Assembly (NCBI RefSeq): GCF_003367705.1
Contig: NZ_CP031425.1
Location: forward strand, 744,001 to 808,000
Source: Microbacterium foliorum
GTDB lineage: Bacteria > Actinomycetota > Actinomycetes > Actinomycetales > Microbacteriaceae
Length of the DNA: 64,000 nucleotides
Direction of reading: 5' to 3'
Under the pieces are notes generated by a model. It was not told where the DNA came from. It did no database searches and saw nothing but the letters and a program-made list of their open reading frames with translations. The position numbers and the translations under genes were made by a program. Positions 63,133 to 64,000 of this stretch are shown here, piece after piece; position 1 is the stretch's first letter; each line of letters starts with the position of its first letter.

Positions 63133-63909
63133 GCGCAGCTCCTGCACACGACCGAGGAGATCCTGCGCGCATCGGCGCAGTGGGTGTGGTTCCCGCGCGG
63201 CAGCGAGCAGGAGAAGACGGACCTGCAGCTGGTGCGCCACCCCGAACGGTTCGGCGGCGGGGTGCGCGGGTCCCAGGTCGACTCGGAGGCCGATGCGGCG
63301 GATGTCCTCGACCGGGCCCTGGACCGCACCCGGGCGTGGGGCGAGAGCGAGCTCGTCTTCTGGACGAACGCGTCGGATCGGCCCGACCTCGAGCCCGAGC
63401 TGCGCCGACGCGGTGCCGAACACATCGACACCGTGGCGGTGTTCGCCTGTCCTGTCGAGGGAGCAACCGTGGACGTGCCTGACGGCGTCACCGCCGAGAT
63501 CGTGCGGACGCTCGATCAGGTGCGCGACGTCGATGCGATCAACGTGCCGGTATGGCAGCAGCAGCCACTCGACGACGAGGGGCTGAGGGTCGAGTTCGAG
63601 GAGGTCACCTCGACGTTCGAGGCGGGAACGCACGTCCGCGTGCTCGCGCGCCTCGACGGCGAGGCCGTCAGCACCGGCGGGTGCACGATCGTCGACGGGT
63701 TCGCTCGTCTGTGGGGCGCCGCCACGATCGAGCGGGCCCGAGGCAGGGGCGCCTATCGTGCGGTGCTCGCCGAACGGCTGCGGGTGAGCGCGTCTCTCGG
63801 GGCGAAGACGGCGCTCGTCAAGGGACGCACCGCGACATCGGCTCCGATACTCGCTCGTTCGGGTTTCCTCCGTCTCGGCGAGGAACGCGGATACCGCCTG
63901 ACGGTGTGA
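63079..63909 (+). CDS. GNAT-family N-acetyltransferase
   Basis: A 276-residue protein ending in a GNAT fold: VRVLARLDGEAVSTGGCTIVDGFARLWGAATIERARGRGAYRAVLAERL near 195-240, with the R-x-R-G-x-G/A acetyl-CoA loop (ERARGRGAY). The N-terminal half is a second, more degenerate domain. The start lies inside an 18-bp repeat, so ATG 63079, 63097 and 63115 are all possible, changing the length by 6 residues each. It begins 14 nt after the helicase stop. Confidence 0.8.
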   Translation: MTGGHGMTGGHDMTGVHGAQLLHTTEEILRASAQWVWFPRGSEQEKTDLQLVRHPERFGGGVRGSQVDSEADAADVLDRALDRTRAWGESELVFWTNASDRPDLEPELRRRGAEHIDTVAVFACPVEGATVDVPDGVTAEIVRTLDQVRDVDAINVPVWQQQPLDDEGLRVEFEEVTSTFEAGTHVRVLARLDGEAVSTGGCTIVDGFARLWGAATIERARGRGAYRAVLAERLRVSASLGAKTALVKGRTATSAPILARSGFLRLGEERGYRLTV

Positions 63910-64000
63910 TCAGAGCCGGCCCTCGTCGGAACATGCGCCGCACCGACATCGCCGGCCGTCACGGTGTCGAGACCCGGTGTCAGCCCACGCCCACCCCTGC

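Overview
The window is 64 kb of very GC-rich chromosome with dense, short-spaced genes. Protein features (class E type LAxTG surface anchor, DIP1984 family, GlgX-TreY-TreZ trehalose route, TM0106-type nuclease-helicase) and the many genes that seem to start at or next to their own transcription start all point to an actinobacterium, most likely Microbacteriaceae and probably Microbacterium. I see no insertion sequences, phage genes, rRNA or CRISPR arrays. One tRNA (Arg, anticodon ACG) is present.

Layout. 1-4206: the end of a copper-exporting P-type ATPase, two small exported or anchored proteins, a short-chain dehydrogenase and an unknown helical protein, then tRNA-Arg. 4434-12511: a carboxylate-sensing and uptake block made of a CitA/CitB-type two-component system, a TctCBA tripartite tricarboxylate transporter, a LysR regulator and a stand-alone fumarate-reductase-like flavoprotein. 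12589-23051: housekeeping and poorly known genes (serine deaminase, HrpB helicase, flotillin, MarR, methyltransferase). 23185-29004: an apparent peptide production and sensing locus, the most interesting region. 29164-35742: a glycolipid-binding-like protein, a sortase-anchored surface protein, a DesK/DesR-like two-component pair, and a CmtR-like metal sensor with a cation efflux protein. 35796-42389: the trehalose operon from glycogen. 42581-53227: threonine synthase, transporters, peptidase, DNA glycosylase, and a wHTH regulator behind a cysteine-rich leader peptide. 53714-63909: DNA end processing (SbcCD), MTA/SAH nucleosidase, NadE, a large nuclease-helicase and a GNAT protein.

The peptide locus has two arms. 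One is a 26-residue cysteine-containing peptide (24371-24451) with a strong Shine-Dalgarno, placed 4 nt upstream of a membrane histidine kinase and divergent from a NarL-type response regulator. The other is a five-gene coupled operon (28891 to 25227): an 85-residue peptide with a membrane segment and two cysteines, an ABC ATPase, a two-helix membrane protein, a 484-residue permease-like protein and an M50-type membrane protease. A nearly identical palindromic site, TCTG(C)ACTTYYGGCCAGA, lies in both control regions. I infer one regulon in which the two-component system controls production, maturation and export of a peptide. No RiPP-modifying enzyme is present, so it matches no class I can name.

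A second theme is leaderless expression. Many genes have TAxxxT-like boxes 6-7 nt before the start codon (for example 10781, 29164, 30210, 32826, 45436, 52399, 53714), and this decided several start choices here. The clearest case is a 33-residue leader peptide ending in a cysteine cluster (52221-52322), driven by TTGACA-18-CATAAT, upstream of a wHTH regulator. Repeat tracts inside or at the edges of genes (48286-48363, 49260-49380, 55606-55660, 63065-63132) are possible sites of copy-number variation.
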